This document shows positions 1-6,735 of a stretch of DNA of 15,808 nt, piece by piece. The stretch is from RGIG6353 sp045531285 (GTDB lineage Bacteria > Bacillota > Clostridia > Oscillospirales > SIG627). The DNA is taken from the NCBI GenBank assembly GCA_045531285.1, contig JAZSDT010000091.1, positions 1 to 15,808 of the forward strand. The letters are read 5' to 3'. Numbering within the stretch: position 1 is the first letter of the stretch; every line of letters begins with the position of its first letter. Position numbers and translations under genes: made by a program. The notes beneath the pieces were generated by a model that saw only the letters and a list, made by a program, of their open reading frames with translations, was not told the DNA's origin and searched no databases.

Positions 1-21
1 CATGGCTACGATCCGACTTGA
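1..21 (+). CDS. Possible 3' end of an upstream gene (partial)
   Basis: Frame 1 reads six codons (HGYDPT) and then a TGA at 19-21, 14 bases before the start of the dehydrogenase gene. This spacing would fit an upstream gene in the same operon, and no promoter is visible in the 35 bases before the dehydrogenase. Another frame also stops here (TAA at 24-26), so the frame cannot be decided. The product cannot be named from so few residues. Confidence 0.25.
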   Translation, partial: HGYDPT

Positions 22-35
22 TATAAGGTGGCATT

Positions 36-1268
36 ATGAAGACAAGAGCAGCCAGACTTTATGGCGCAAGTGACGCAAGACTTGAGGAATTCGAGCTTCG
101 CCCCATTACCTCGGGAGAGCTTCTCATAAAAATCATTTCGGACAGCGTATGTATGTCCACTCACAAGACCATCCTTCAGGGTGAAAAGCACCTGCGTGTT
201 CCCGAAAACGTTGCAGAAAATCCTGTAATCCTCGGACACGAGTTCTGTGCCGAGGTTGTTGAGGTTGGTACAAAGTGGAAGGATAAATTCGCTGTGGGCG
301 ACAAGGTGGTAATGCCTCCTGTACTCAGCTATATGGGTGTTAATACAGTAGGCTACTCCTTCTGTGACATCGGCGGTGTGTCTACGTACTCCATTGTATA
401 TGAGCACATTCTGGAGCACAACTTCCTTATGAAGATAAACAGTGACTCCTACTTTAACGGCTCTCTTATTGAGCCTGCCTCCTGCGTTATCAGAGGCTAC
501 AAGGCGAGTATGCACCTTGATGGCGATACTCCCACAATGGGCATCAAGGAGGGTGGTAAGGTAGCCATCCTTGCAGGCTGCGGTCCTATGGGACTTGTGG
601 CAATTGATATTGCCCTTCACGGCAAGAAAAAGCCCTCAATGGTAGTGGTTACCGACATTGACGATGCAAGACTCAACCGCGCCAAGGAGATATACTCACC
701 CGAAAAGGCAAAGGCAGACGGAATTGACCTTATGTTTGTCAACTCCACCGACAAGGATGAGCTTATAGAAATTTCGGGCGGCACAGGCTTTGACGACGTG
801 TTTGTTTATGCTCCCGTTTCAGCGGTAGTCGAGCTGGGAGATGCCATTCTCGGCTTCGACGGATGTCTCAACTTCTTCGCAGGACCTCTTGACAAGAAGT
901 TCAGTGCCAACTTCAATTTCTACAACGTGCATTACGCTCAGCATCACGTTGCAGGCACAAGCGGAAGCACACCCGATGATATGCAGGACATAATCGACCT
1001 TATCGGCGAAAAGCGTCTTGACCCCTCGGTTATGATAACACATATCGGAGGTATTGATGCTGCCATTCCCACAACAGTAGACCTTCCCAAGATTCCCGGC
1101 GGTAAGAAGCTTATATACACACATATTGAGCTCCCGCTAACTGCTCTTGCGGATCTTGAAGAGCTTGGCAAGACTGACGTGAGATTCAAGGAGCTTGACA
1201 AGCTTGTAAAGGAAAACAACGGTCTGTGGAACACCAAGGCTGAAAAGTATCTCTTGGAGAATTTCTAA
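36..1268 (+). CDS. Zinc-binding alcohol/polyol dehydrogenase, SorE (sorbose-1-phosphate reductase)-like
   Basis: A 410-residue cytoplasmic oxidoreductase of the medium-chain dehydrogenase/reductase superfamily, expected to interconvert a sugar or sugar phosphate and the matching polyol with NAD(P)H. Visible motifs are an N-terminal GroES-like domain with a catalytic-zinc cysteine candidate (C39 in DSVCMS), GHEF at 67-70, LIEP at 144-147 with a likely zinc-ligand glutamate E146, and a Rossmann nucleotide-binding loop GCGPMG at 181-186. The four-cysteine structural zinc lobe of classical alcohol dehydrogenases is absent. Length and the N-terminal pattern (MKTRAARLYG, ENPVILGHEFC) resemble what I recall of L-sorbose-1-phosphate reductase SorE (about 410 residues), but the substrate is inferred. 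The ATG at 36 follows the RBS AAGGTGG. The gene probably belongs to an operon beginning left of the window and ends at a strong hairpin terminator. Confidence 0.8.
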   Translation: MKTRAARLYGASDARLEEFELRPITSGELLIKIISDSVCMSTHKTILQGEKHLRVPENVAENPVILGHEFCAEVVEVGTKWKDKFAVGDKVVMPPVLSYMGVNTVGYSFCDIGGVSTYSIVYEHILEHNFLMKINSDSYFNGSLIEPASCVIRGYKASMHLDGDTPTMGIKEGGKVAILAGCGPMGLVAIDIALHGKKKPSMVVVTDIDDARLNRAKEIYSPEKAKADGIDLMFVNSTDKDELIEISGGTGFDDVFVYAPVSAVVELGDAILGFDGCLNFFAGPLDKKFSANFNFYNVHYAQHHVAGTSGSTPDDMQDIIDLIGEKRLDPSVMITHIGGIDAAIPTTVDLPKIPGGKKLIYTHIELPLTALADLEELGKTDVRFKELDKLVKENNGLWNTKAEKYLLENF

Positions 1269-1289
1269 AAAACATTTTTTGAAAATTTT

Positions 1290-1327
1290 AGGCTGTAGCA
1301 ATAAATTTTGCTACAGCCTGATTTTTA
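1290..1327 (+). terminator. Intrinsic terminator of the SorE-like gene
   Basis: A perfect 12-bp stem (AGGCTGTAGCAA at 1290-1301 with TTGCTACAGCCT at 1308-1319) with a 6-nt loop, followed by GATTTTT. It begins 22 bases after the stop codon. A weaker T-tract on the opposite strand could give some bidirectional activity. Confidence 0.9.
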
Positions 1328-1375
1328 CCATTGTCAATCGATACCCACTGTGTTCCCCTGCGACATGCTCTTTGT

Positions 1376-1485
1376 TTTTTATATACTAGAAAATTGCGTT
1401 AAATCAACCTCGCCGTTTTGCATTGTATGGATATACCCAAAGGCTACGATAGGCGAGATTTGCCTGCGGAGGCTCTCCGCTTTTT
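1376..1485 (+). repeat. Dispersed structured repeat, copy 1 (complete)
   Basis: First copy of a repeat also found at 3463-3554 and, split, at 6795-6866/7141-7195. It opens with TATATACTAG (1380-1389), contains AAAT-CAAC-CTCGCC at 1401-1414 complementary to GGCGAG-ATTT at 1452-1461 (CAAC unpaired), and ends with a 6-bp GC hairpin GCGGAG-GCT-CTCCGC (1466-1480) plus five T. It sits between two convergent genes, about 50 bases after the dehydrogenase terminator. Its T-tract overlaps the stop codon (1484-1486) of the opposing amidohydrolase gene. No open reading frame lies inside. It could be a MITE-like element, a 3'-end RNA element or a terminator module; I do not recognise a named family. Confidence 0.8.
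1466..1485 (+). terminator. Hairpin plus T-tract at the 3' end of repeat copy 1
   Basis: Stem GCGGAG/CTCCGC with loop GCT, followed by TTTTT, has intrinsic-terminator form on the + strand. The T-tract overlaps the amidohydrolase stop codon on the other strand. The split copy has the same hairpin architecture with a different stem sequence. Confidence 0.6.
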
Positions 1486-2281
1486 AAATATTAAATAATT
1501 TTGCCGCATTGTTATAAAGTATATTCTCACGCTGTTCCTCAGTGAGATCTATCTTCATAAACATTTCTATTTCGTTTTCCGGCAACCACATAGGATAATC
1601 CGTACCGAACAAAACCTTATCTGTTCCGTATGCCATCATCAGTTCCTTGGCTTTTTCAGGAGACATGGCATAAAAGGTAGACGAACAATCGACGTAGAAA
1701 TTCTCATAACCGCTAAGCAGCTTCACTGCATCATCCCACACGGACCAGCCACCGAAATGAGCACCTATAACCGTCAGATTCTTATAAATATCCAGTATGG
1801 GCTTCATTCTGTTTGGGTTTGAATAATCAAAACGATGGTCACCCGTATGCATAAGAATAGGCAACCGTCCCTCGCAAAGCTCATAAATTTTTAGCATCCT
1901 GTGATCATCCATTTTAAACTTCTGTATATCGGGATGAAGCTTGACTCCCTTCAGACCGAGAGCCACGATTTCGTCAATATCCGCTTCTATATCCGTGCTG
2001 TCGGGATGCAAGGTTCCAAGGCCCGTGAATTTGCCGTTGCTTTCGTTAACGGCGGTTGCAATAAACTTGTTTATACTCGAAACCTGACCGGGAGTAGTCG
2101 CCACAGACTGTACGATAAAATGCTCGATTCCCAATCTTTCACCATACTCCAGCAACGTGGAAATTTTACCGTCGAGACGTGATGGCATCTTATAAAAATC
2201 TGCCGTACTGTCAGAAGCCTTTTGCGCTATCTTGTCGGGATATATATGACAGTGAGAATCTATAATTCTATATTTTTTCAA
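1484..2281 (-). CDS. Metal-dependent amidohydrolase (amidohydrolase 2 / ACMSD-like TIM barrel)
   Basis: A 265-residue cytoplasmic hydrolase or decarboxylase of the amidohydrolase superfamily. The metal-binding set is present in order: HxH (H10, H12 in DSHCHIYP), a GVKLHPD strand with K114 and H116, H145 (MHTGD), H175 (GAHFGG) and D228 (GTDYP), the pattern of the amidohydrolase-related family (PF04909). These enzymes cleave or decarboxylate small cyclic or amide compounds; the substrate cannot be read from the sequence. The start is TTG, because the HxH region begins only nine residues in, no upstream ATG fits the frame, and a GGAG (complement of 2292-2295) lies 10 bases before it. It has its own sigma-A promoter and its stop codon is embedded in repeat copy 1. 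Confidence 0.85.
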   Translation of the reverse strand: MKKYRIIDSHCHIYPDKIAQKASDSTADFYKMPSRLDGKISTLLEYGERLGIEHFIVQSVATTPGQVSSINKFIATAVNESNGKFTGLGTLHPDSTDIEADIDEIVALGLKGVKLHPDIQKFKMDDHRMLKIYELCEGRLPILMHTGDHRFDYSNPNRMKPILDIYKNLTVIGAHFGGWSVWDDAVKLLSGYENFYVDCSSTFYAMSPEKAKELMMAYGTDKVLFGTDYPMWLPENEIEMFMKIDLTEEQRENILYNNAAKLFNI

Positions 2282-2319
2282 ATGTTATCAGCTCCAAACT
2301 TCAAAAACGTTCGTGAAGA

Positions 2320-2348
2320 ATTATATCACAAGCTCCCAAAAATGTAAA
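2320..2348 (-). promoter_or_regulatory. Sigma-A promoter of the amidohydrolase gene
   Basis: On the minus strand TTTACA (2348-2343) and TATAAT (2325-2320) are separated by exactly 17 bases, with a leader of about 35 bases before the TTG start. Confidence 0.75.
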
Positions 2349-2484
2349 TAGCTCCGCAGCAAATCTTCAAAGTACCCGTTAATTCATCGGCTTAGGCTTG
2401 ACACTTCTTGCAAAGATCAGCAATCGGCTGAGCGGAAATACGAATAGGCAAAAACTAATCTAACATCATTTTTAGCATTTTCTA

Positions 2485-2513
2485 TTTACAATCAAGAAAA
2501 AACGTAGTATAAT
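2485..2513 (+). promoter_or_regulatory. Sigma-A promoter of the EamA transporter gene
   Basis: TTTACA at 2485-2490 and TATAAT at 2508-2513 with a 17-base spacer. The RBS AAAAGGAG precedes the ATG at 2543. The remainder of the divergent gap (about 2349-2484) shows nothing I can name. Confidence 0.8.
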
Positions 2514-2542
2514 CTAATCAATTCACAAAAGGAGTATTAAAT

Positions 2543-3418
2543 ATGGGAATCTTATACGTATTGATCACAGCTGTGCTGTTCACCACCTACGAGCCGGTAA
2601 CGAAGTTGTTTGCGGCAGATATAAATCCGTATGCAATAACGGCAATAAGATTTTTGATTGGTGCACTGGTTCTGCTTCCCTTTTCTGTAAGAGAAATAAA
2701 GAAAAAGAACATCAAGCTCACGGTAAAAGACCTTTTTATAATGGCAGCACTTGGTACCGTATTCATTTGCGGTAGTATGGTGCTTTTGCAAATAGCTGTA
2801 AAAATGGCAGAGTCACCCGCACTTATAGCTATAATTTTCTCGTCTAATTCAATAATCACCATCGTACTTTCAGCAATCTTCCTGAAAGCAAAAATGAATT
2901 GGGTCAAGTGGTTGGGAGTCGCTCTGTGTATAGTAGGTGTTTTGATATCAGCCGACTTTTCAAGCGGAAGTAACGTCACGTCTGTAGCACTGGCACTTAT
3001 TGCGGCATTGATATTCAGCGTTTACACAGTTGTAAGTAAACAGTACATGAAAAAAATCAGCGGTATAATCCAAAACGGTTTTTCCTTCCTTTTCGGAAGT
3101 CTAGTGCTGACCGTAATACTTCTTTTCTGCAAGATAGACATCGTGGGAGGAATATCCGCGAACAATATCGGTCTGCTTCTCTACGCAGGTATCGCCGTTT
3201 CCGGCATTGCTTATTGGACTTATTTTTCTGCTATTCAGACAGGCGGAGCGCAGACCGCGGCACTGACCTTCTTCATAAAGCCAATACTTACTCCAATTGC
3301 TACATTCTTCATAAACGGAATAGTTCCAAACGGAAATATATTGTTTGCTGTGATTTTCGTAGTTGCAGGTGCGGTTATGGCAAGCGGAACACTTACAAAC
3401 CTTAAAAGAAAACAATAA
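2543..3418 (+). CDS. EamA/DMT-superfamily transporter
   Basis: A 291-residue inner-membrane protein with ten predicted hydrophobic helices arranged as two EamA repeats (roughly residues 1-138 and 145-287), the fold of the drug/metabolite transporter superfamily. The second repeat contains a typical segment, SGIAYWTYFSAIQTGGAQ. Length matches the family (about 280-300 residues). The N-terminal stretch VLITAVLFTTYEPVTKLFA is characteristic of EamA exporters of amino acids or metabolites; the cargo is unknown. The gene is monocistronic, with its own promoter, a good RBS, and a long terminator right after the stop. Confidence 0.9.
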   Translation: MGILYVLITAVLFTTYEPVTKLFAADINPYAITAIRFLIGALVLLPFSVREIKKKNIKLTVKDLFIMAALGTVFICGSMVLLQIAVKMAESPALIAIIFSSNSIITIVLSAIFLKAKMNWVKWLGVALCIVGVLISADFSSGSNVTSVALALIAALIFSVYTVVSKQYMKKISGIIQNGFSFLFGSLVLTVILLFCKIDIVGGISANNIGLLLYAGIAVSGIAYWTYFSAIQTGGAQTAALTFFIKPILTPIATFFINGIVPNGNILFAVIFVVAGAVMASGTLTNLKRKQ

Positions 3419-3427
3419 ATAGCTAAA

Positions 3428-3465
3428 AAATGGAATGTAATTTTTTACATTCCATTTCTGTCTTT
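3428..3465 (+). terminator. Bidirectional intrinsic terminator after the EamA gene
   Basis: A perfect 13-bp stem (AAATGGAATGTAA at 3428-3440 with TTACATTCCATTT at 3445-3457), loop TTTT. The + strand tail is CTGTCTTTTA, while the minus strand has six T, so it can also end transcription coming from the opposing gene through repeat copy 2. Confidence 0.85.
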
Positions 3466-3554
3466 TATATACCGGGAAATTACATTAATTCAACTTCGCC
3501 GTTTTGATTTGTTTGATACGTATGTAGGTTTGGATAGGCGAGAATTGCCGGCGG
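3463..3554 (+). repeat. Dispersed structured repeat, copy 2 (3' hairpin lost)
   Basis: Aligns with copy 1 from TATATAC through GGCGAG and TTGCC.GCGG with a one-base length difference. The stem is preserved with changed bases: AATT-CAAC-TTCGCC at 3487-3500 pairs with GGCGAG-AATT at 3537-3546, using compensatory A-U/U-A changes and one G-U pair compared with copy 1. The terminal hairpin is missing: after GCGG the sequence runs into the 3' end of the opposing gene, whose stop lies at 3561-3563. The copy begins in the tail of the EamA terminator. Confidence 0.75.
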
Positions 3555-3560
3555 CTGATA

Positions 3561-4835
3561 TTACATATCGACAAGTTTTGCATCCAACAGCTTCTGCAGT
3601 GACATAAGTATACCCAGCTTAGCGTGTGCCCAGGTCAAACCGCCTTGGAAATAAACCGCATAAGGCTCACGTATGGGGCCATCGGCAGAAAGCTCGATTG
3701 ACGAACCTTGGATAAAGGCACCTGCCGCCATAATAACGTCATTATCATATCCAGGCATAGGCCAAGGCTCCGGAACCGCAAAGCTGTCAACAGGAGCTGC
3801 CGCCTGTATTCCCAGGCAAAACGCCTTCATACGCTCGGGTGAGCCAAGCTCCACCGCCTGTATAATATCGTGACGGGATTCTTTGCTGTCGGGCACTACC
3901 CTAAAGCCCAAGCCCTCGTAAATATTAGCGGCAAATATTGCACCCTTGAGAGCCGACGCAACCACTGTGGGAGCAAGGAAAAGTCCCTCGTAAAGACTCG
4001 TCATTACTCCAAGGTTCGCACCAACCTCTTGACCCAGACCCGGTGCACTCAGACGGTATGCACAGCGCTCTATACATTGGCTTGTACCGACAATATATCC
4101 TCCAATGGGAGCAAGACCGCCTCCGGGATTCTTGATAAGTGAGCCTACAGTCATATCCGCACCAACGTCAGAGGGCTCTATTCTTTCAACAAACTCACCG
4201 TAGCAATTATCAACCATACAGATAACGTCGGGCTTTATACTTTTAACAAAGGCAATAAGCGTTCCTATCTGCTCTACTGAGAAGGTGGGGCGCGTTTTAT
4301 ATCCCTTTGAACGCTGGATTGTCACAAGCTTCGTCTTTTCGTTAATAGCCTTTTTTATTCCGTCAAAATCAAATCCGCCGTCCGAGGTAAGCTCTACCTC
4401 GCGATAGCTGACTCCGTACTCCTTGAGAGAGCATTTTGACTCTCTTATACCTATAACCTCCTCAAGAGTGTCATAGGGTCTTCCCACAGGCGATAAAAGC
4501 TCATCTCCGGGTAAAAGGTTAGCCGAGAGCGCTGTTGCCAAAGCGTGAGTTCCGCAGGTTATCTGAGGACGCACAAGAGCCGCCTCGGTATGAAAGATAT
4601 CCGCGTACACCTTCTCAAGAGTATCTCTGCCAACGTCATCGTAGCCATATCCTGTAGTACCTGCAAAGCAAACGGCACTTACACGGTTCTTCTGCATTGC
4701 CGAAAGCACCTTTGCCTGATTGTATTCAGAAGTCTTGTCTATTTCATCAAATCGAGGGCGTATTCTCTCCAGTATATCTTCACCGAAGGAAAAAACCTTA
4801 TCCGATATTCCAAGCTGAGAAAAAATATTTTCCAT
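3561..4835 (-). CDS. PLP-dependent methionine gamma-lyase-family protein (YnbB-type, 'aluminium resistance protein')
   Basis: A 424-residue cytoplasmic fold-type I PLP enzyme of the Met_gamma_lyase family (PF06838), to which B. subtilis YnbB belongs. Visible features are the phosphate-binding region ITCGTHALATAL (92-103), the PLP-ring aspartate in MVDNCYGEF (D209), and the Schiff-base lysine K235 in SLIKNPGGG. Length is normal for the family. Family members are annotated as cystathionine/methionine lyase-like or aluminium resistance proteins, but the physiological reaction is not settled; a carbon-sulfur lyase activity is an inference. The ATG follows AGAGG at about 10 bases. It is expressed from its own promoter, back to back with the GH28 gene, and ends against repeat copy 2. 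It is not next to hfq, miaA or glnR, the neighbours I associate with this family. Confidence 0.88.
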   Translation of the reverse strand: MENIFSQLGISDKVFSFGEDILERIRPRFDEIDKTSEYNQAKVLSAMQKNRVSAVCFAGTTGYGYDDVGRDTLEKVYADIFHTEAALVRPQITCGTHALATALSANLLPGDELLSPVGRPYDTLEEVIGIRESKCSLKEYGVSYREVELTSDGGFDFDGIKKAINEKTKLVTIQRSKGYKTRPTFSVEQIGTLIAFVKSIKPDVICMVDNCYGEFVERIEPSDVGADMTVGSLIKNPGGGLAPIGGYIVGTSQCIERCAYRLSAPGLGQEVGANLGVMTSLYEGLFLAPTVVASALKGAIFAANIYEGLGFRVVPDSKESRHDIIQAVELGSPERMKAFCLGIQAAAPVDSFAVPEPWPMPGYDNDVIMAAGAFIQGSSIELSADGPIREPYAVYFQGGLTWAHAKLGILMSLQKLLDAKLVDM

Positions 4836-4866
4836 TACTGTTACCTCTTTTTAAAAAATCGTTTAT

Positions 4867-4895
4867 ATTATACATATTTTGTTTTTGTTTGTCAA
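4867..4895 (-). promoter_or_regulatory. Sigma-A promoter of the YnbB-type gene
   Basis: Minus-strand TTGACA (4895-4890) and TATAAT (4872-4867), a near-perfect sigma-A promoter with a 17-base spacer. The cre-like box at 4901-4914 ends 5 bases upstream of its -35 element. Confidence 0.85.
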
Positions 4896-4900
4896 GTTTG

Positions 4901-4914
4901 TGAAAGCGCTTGCA
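4901..4914 (+). promoter_or_regulatory. cre-like (CcpA/LacI-family) operator
   Basis: TGAAAGCGCTTGCA fits the catabolite-responsive element consensus TGWAARCGYTWNCW at every position. It overlaps the -35 of the GH28 promoter and lies just upstream of the divergent YnbB-type promoter. Binding of CcpA or another LacI-family regulator should block GH28 transcription and might affect the other promoter. Confidence 0.75.
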
Positions 4915-4938
4915 AAACCGTTTCTTGTGTGTTAGAAT
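4910..4938 (+). promoter_or_regulatory. Sigma-A promoter of the GH28 gene
   Basis: TTGCAA at 4910-4915 and TAGAAT at 4933-4938 with a 17-base spacer; the -35 overlaps the cre-like box. The RBS GGAGG follows at about 4948 before the ATG at 4960. Confidence 0.75.
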
Positions 4939-4959
4939 ATATTAAACGGAGGAAAAGCT

Positions 4960-6483
4960 ATGAAATTACTATTCAGCACCGCAAGAAGTGCGGTTTTTGA
5001 AGCAGAAAACGAAACACCCTATTATGCGCCAAAAGAATTTGACGTGTTTCTTGACGGCAAAAAAATAAAAAGCTGTAACACAAATGTTTTTTCTATATAC
5101 TCGCTTATGCCAAATACGGAATATACCGTAGCGGTAAATGGAGAAAGTATTACGTTTAAGACCTGCACGGAAACAGCCTTTATAGACGTGTCGCTGTATG
5201 GGGTTGTGGGAGACGGCTTTTATGACGACACTGCCAGCATTCAAATGGCACTCAATACTGCGCCCGAAGGAGCTACAGTATACTTTGGCAAAGGAACGTA
5301 CCGCACGTCATCGATTTTTATCAAAAGCAACCTTACAGTATATCTGGATAAAGATGCCGTGATACTTGGTGTAAACGACCGTAAAAAATACCCTGTACTT
5401 CCATCATGTGTTGGAAACGATACCTATCTCACGTCCTGGGAGGGTGAAGAAGCTGCAACGTTTGCCGCTCTCATCAATATATCGGGAGTATCAAGGGTTA
5501 CTGTAACAGGTGAGGGTACTGTTGATGCCGATGCGCAAAACGGTGACTGGTGGAAGGATCCGAAAATCAAGCGAATTGCTTGGAGACCAAAAACGATACA
5601 GGCAGTAAATTCCAAAAACGTAACACTTGAGGGTATAACGGTGCAAAACAGCTATTGCTGGACAATACATCCGCTGTTTTCTAAAGACGTAAATATTCTC
5701 AACGTAAAAATAAACAATCCGTCCAACTCTCCTAATACCGACGGAATCGACCCCGAAAGCTGTGACGGAGTAAACATTATTGGAACGCATATACACGTTG
5801 GTGACGATTGCATTGCAGTAAAGGCATGTAAATTTGACCTTGCCATGAAGCTGAAACGCCCGTGTAAAAACGTAGTTATCAGAAACTGTCATCTTGATTC
5901 GGGTCACGGAGGTGTGGTTATCGGCAGTGAAATGAGTGCAGGAGTCAAGAAGCTCACAGCAACAAAATGTCTTATGACCTCCACTGACAGAGGACTCAGG
6001 ATAAAAACACGCCGCGGCAGAGGTAAGCTTGCAGTTATAAGCGACCTCACCTTTAAAAACGTGGAAATGGTAAACGTAAAAAATCCGTTTGTAATGAATA
6101 TGTTCTATTTTTGCGATTCCGACGGACACAGTGATTACGTTCAGTCGCGCCAAAGATTACCGATAGACGAAAGAACACCCAAGCTTGAAAGCTTTATATT
6201 CGAGGATATAAAAGCAATAGGCGCGGAAAATGCGGGGTGCTATTTTGACGGTCTGCCCGAAGCACCAATTGAGAGCATAACCTTAAAAAACGTTAGCATT
6301 TCATTTGCCGACGGTGAGGTAAAGCCCGAAATTGCCGCCATGTCGGATAGCTGTACACCTATGGCTAAACAAGCTCTTTACGCTGAAAACGTAGGCTCTC
6401 TCACACTTGAAAACGTCAGTTTTTCAGGGTATGAGGGAGAAAAGTATATTTTAAAAAATGCCAACGTAATAAAGAAAATTTAA
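4960..6483 (+). CDS. Glycoside hydrolase family 28 (polygalacturonase-like), cytoplasmic
   Basis: A 507-residue beta-helix glycosidase that hydrolyses alpha-1,4-galacturonosyl or related rhamnogalacturonan linkages in pectin. All four GH28 signatures are present in order: NTDG (259-262), GDDC (281-284, paired catalytic aspartates), GHG (315-317) and RIK (347-349). Residues 1-70 look like a small beta-sandwich (fibronectin III-like) domain, as in bacterial exo-acting enzymes. There is no signal peptide: the N-terminus MKLLFSTARSAVFEAENE is polar and charged after a very short hydrophobic stretch. The enzyme is therefore predicted to act on imported oligosaccharides inside the cell, probably as an exo-enzyme. 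The cre-like box indicates carbon catabolite control. No transporter or uronate-catabolism gene is nearby. Confidence 0.92.
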   Translation: MKLLFSTARSAVFEAENETPYYAPKEFDVFLDGKKIKSCNTNVFSIYSLMPNTEYTVAVNGESITFKTCTETAFIDVSLYGVVGDGFYDDTASIQMALNTAPEGATVYFGKGTYRTSSIFIKSNLTVYLDKDAVILGVNDRKKYPVLPSCVGNDTYLTSWEGEEAATFAALINISGVSRVTVTGEGTVDADAQNGDWWKDPKIKRIAWRPKTIQAVNSKNVTLEGITVQNSYCWTIHPLFSKDVNILNVKINNPSNSPNTDGIDPESCDGVNIIGTHIHVGDDCIAVKACKFDLAMKLKRPCKNVVIRNCHLDSGHGGVVIGSEMSAGVKKLTATKCLMTSTDRGLRIKTRRGRGKLAVISDLTFKNVEMVNVKNPFVMNMFYFCDSDGHSDYVQSRQRLPIDERTPKLESFIFEDIKAIGAENAGCYFDGLPEAPIESITLKNVSISFADGEVKPEIAAMSDSCTPMAKQALYAENVGSLTLENVSFSGYEGEKYILKNANVIKKI

Positions 6484-6484
6484 A

Positions 6485-6524
6485 GCAAAACAGCCTTTTT
6501 CTTGGAGAAAAGGGCTGTTTTTGT
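6485..6524 (+). terminator. Intrinsic terminator of the GH28 gene
   Basis: A long hairpin: AAAACAGCC (6487-6495) with GGCTGTTTT (6513-6521), extended inward by a U-G pair, TTTT/AAAA and C-G around a 5-nt loop. It starts a few bases after the stop and ends in a T-tract. Confidence 0.9.
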
Positions 6525-6552
6525 GTCAATTGTGACACTGCATGCATATTAT
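6525..6552 (+). promoter_or_regulatory. Possible sporulation (sigma-E-like) promoter of the small-gene pair
   Basis: GTCAATT (6525-6531) and CATATTAT (6545-6552) with 13 bases between them loosely resemble a sigma-E -35/-10 pair, the class known to drive spoVM in Bacillus. No sigma-A promoter with normal spacing is visible. The -35 area overlaps the inverted repeat GTGTCA-ATTG-TGACAC (6523-6538), which could be an operator. This is an inference from weak motifs. Confidence 0.3.
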
Positions 6553-6575
6553 AAAACAGTAAAGGGGGAATTTCA

Positions 6576-6722
6576 ATGCACAGCCTTGCTAAATGTATAG
6601 GCATCAGCGTAGTTGCCTTTGGATTCGGGCTTCTGCTTGCTTTCTTTCTGCCCAAAAGCGTTTTGATTGTGCTTGAAGCTATTGTTATAATTGTTGCAGG
6701 AGCATTTTTTGTACTGTGTTAG
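6576..6722 (+). CDS. Small two-helix membrane protein upstream of spoVM
   Basis: 48 residues starting MHSLAKCIGI, preceded by the strong RBS AAAGGGGG. Residues about 8-25 and 28-47 are two hydrophobic segments joined by a short FLPKS turn, so it is predicted to be a helical hairpin in the membrane with almost no soluble part. It is 13 bases upstream of the spoVM-like gene and most likely co-transcribed, which suggests a role in sporulation or the spore envelope; that is an inference from position only. Too short for default gene-finding cut-offs. No named family is recognised. Confidence 0.75.
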   Translation: MHSLAKCIGISVVAFGFGLLLAFFLPKSVLIVLEAIVIIVAGAFFVLC

Positions 6723-6735
6723 AAAGGAGAATAAC

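Noticed and set aside
6..620. A 204-codon minus-strand frame opposite the SorE-like dehydrogenase
   Set aside because: It shadows a gene with dehydrogenase motifs and a good RBS; the antisense product shows no domain.
5491..6153. A 220-codon minus-strand frame inside the GH28 gene
   Set aside because: The opposite strand carries all GH28 signatures, and the antisense translation is low-quality and without an RBS or promoter.
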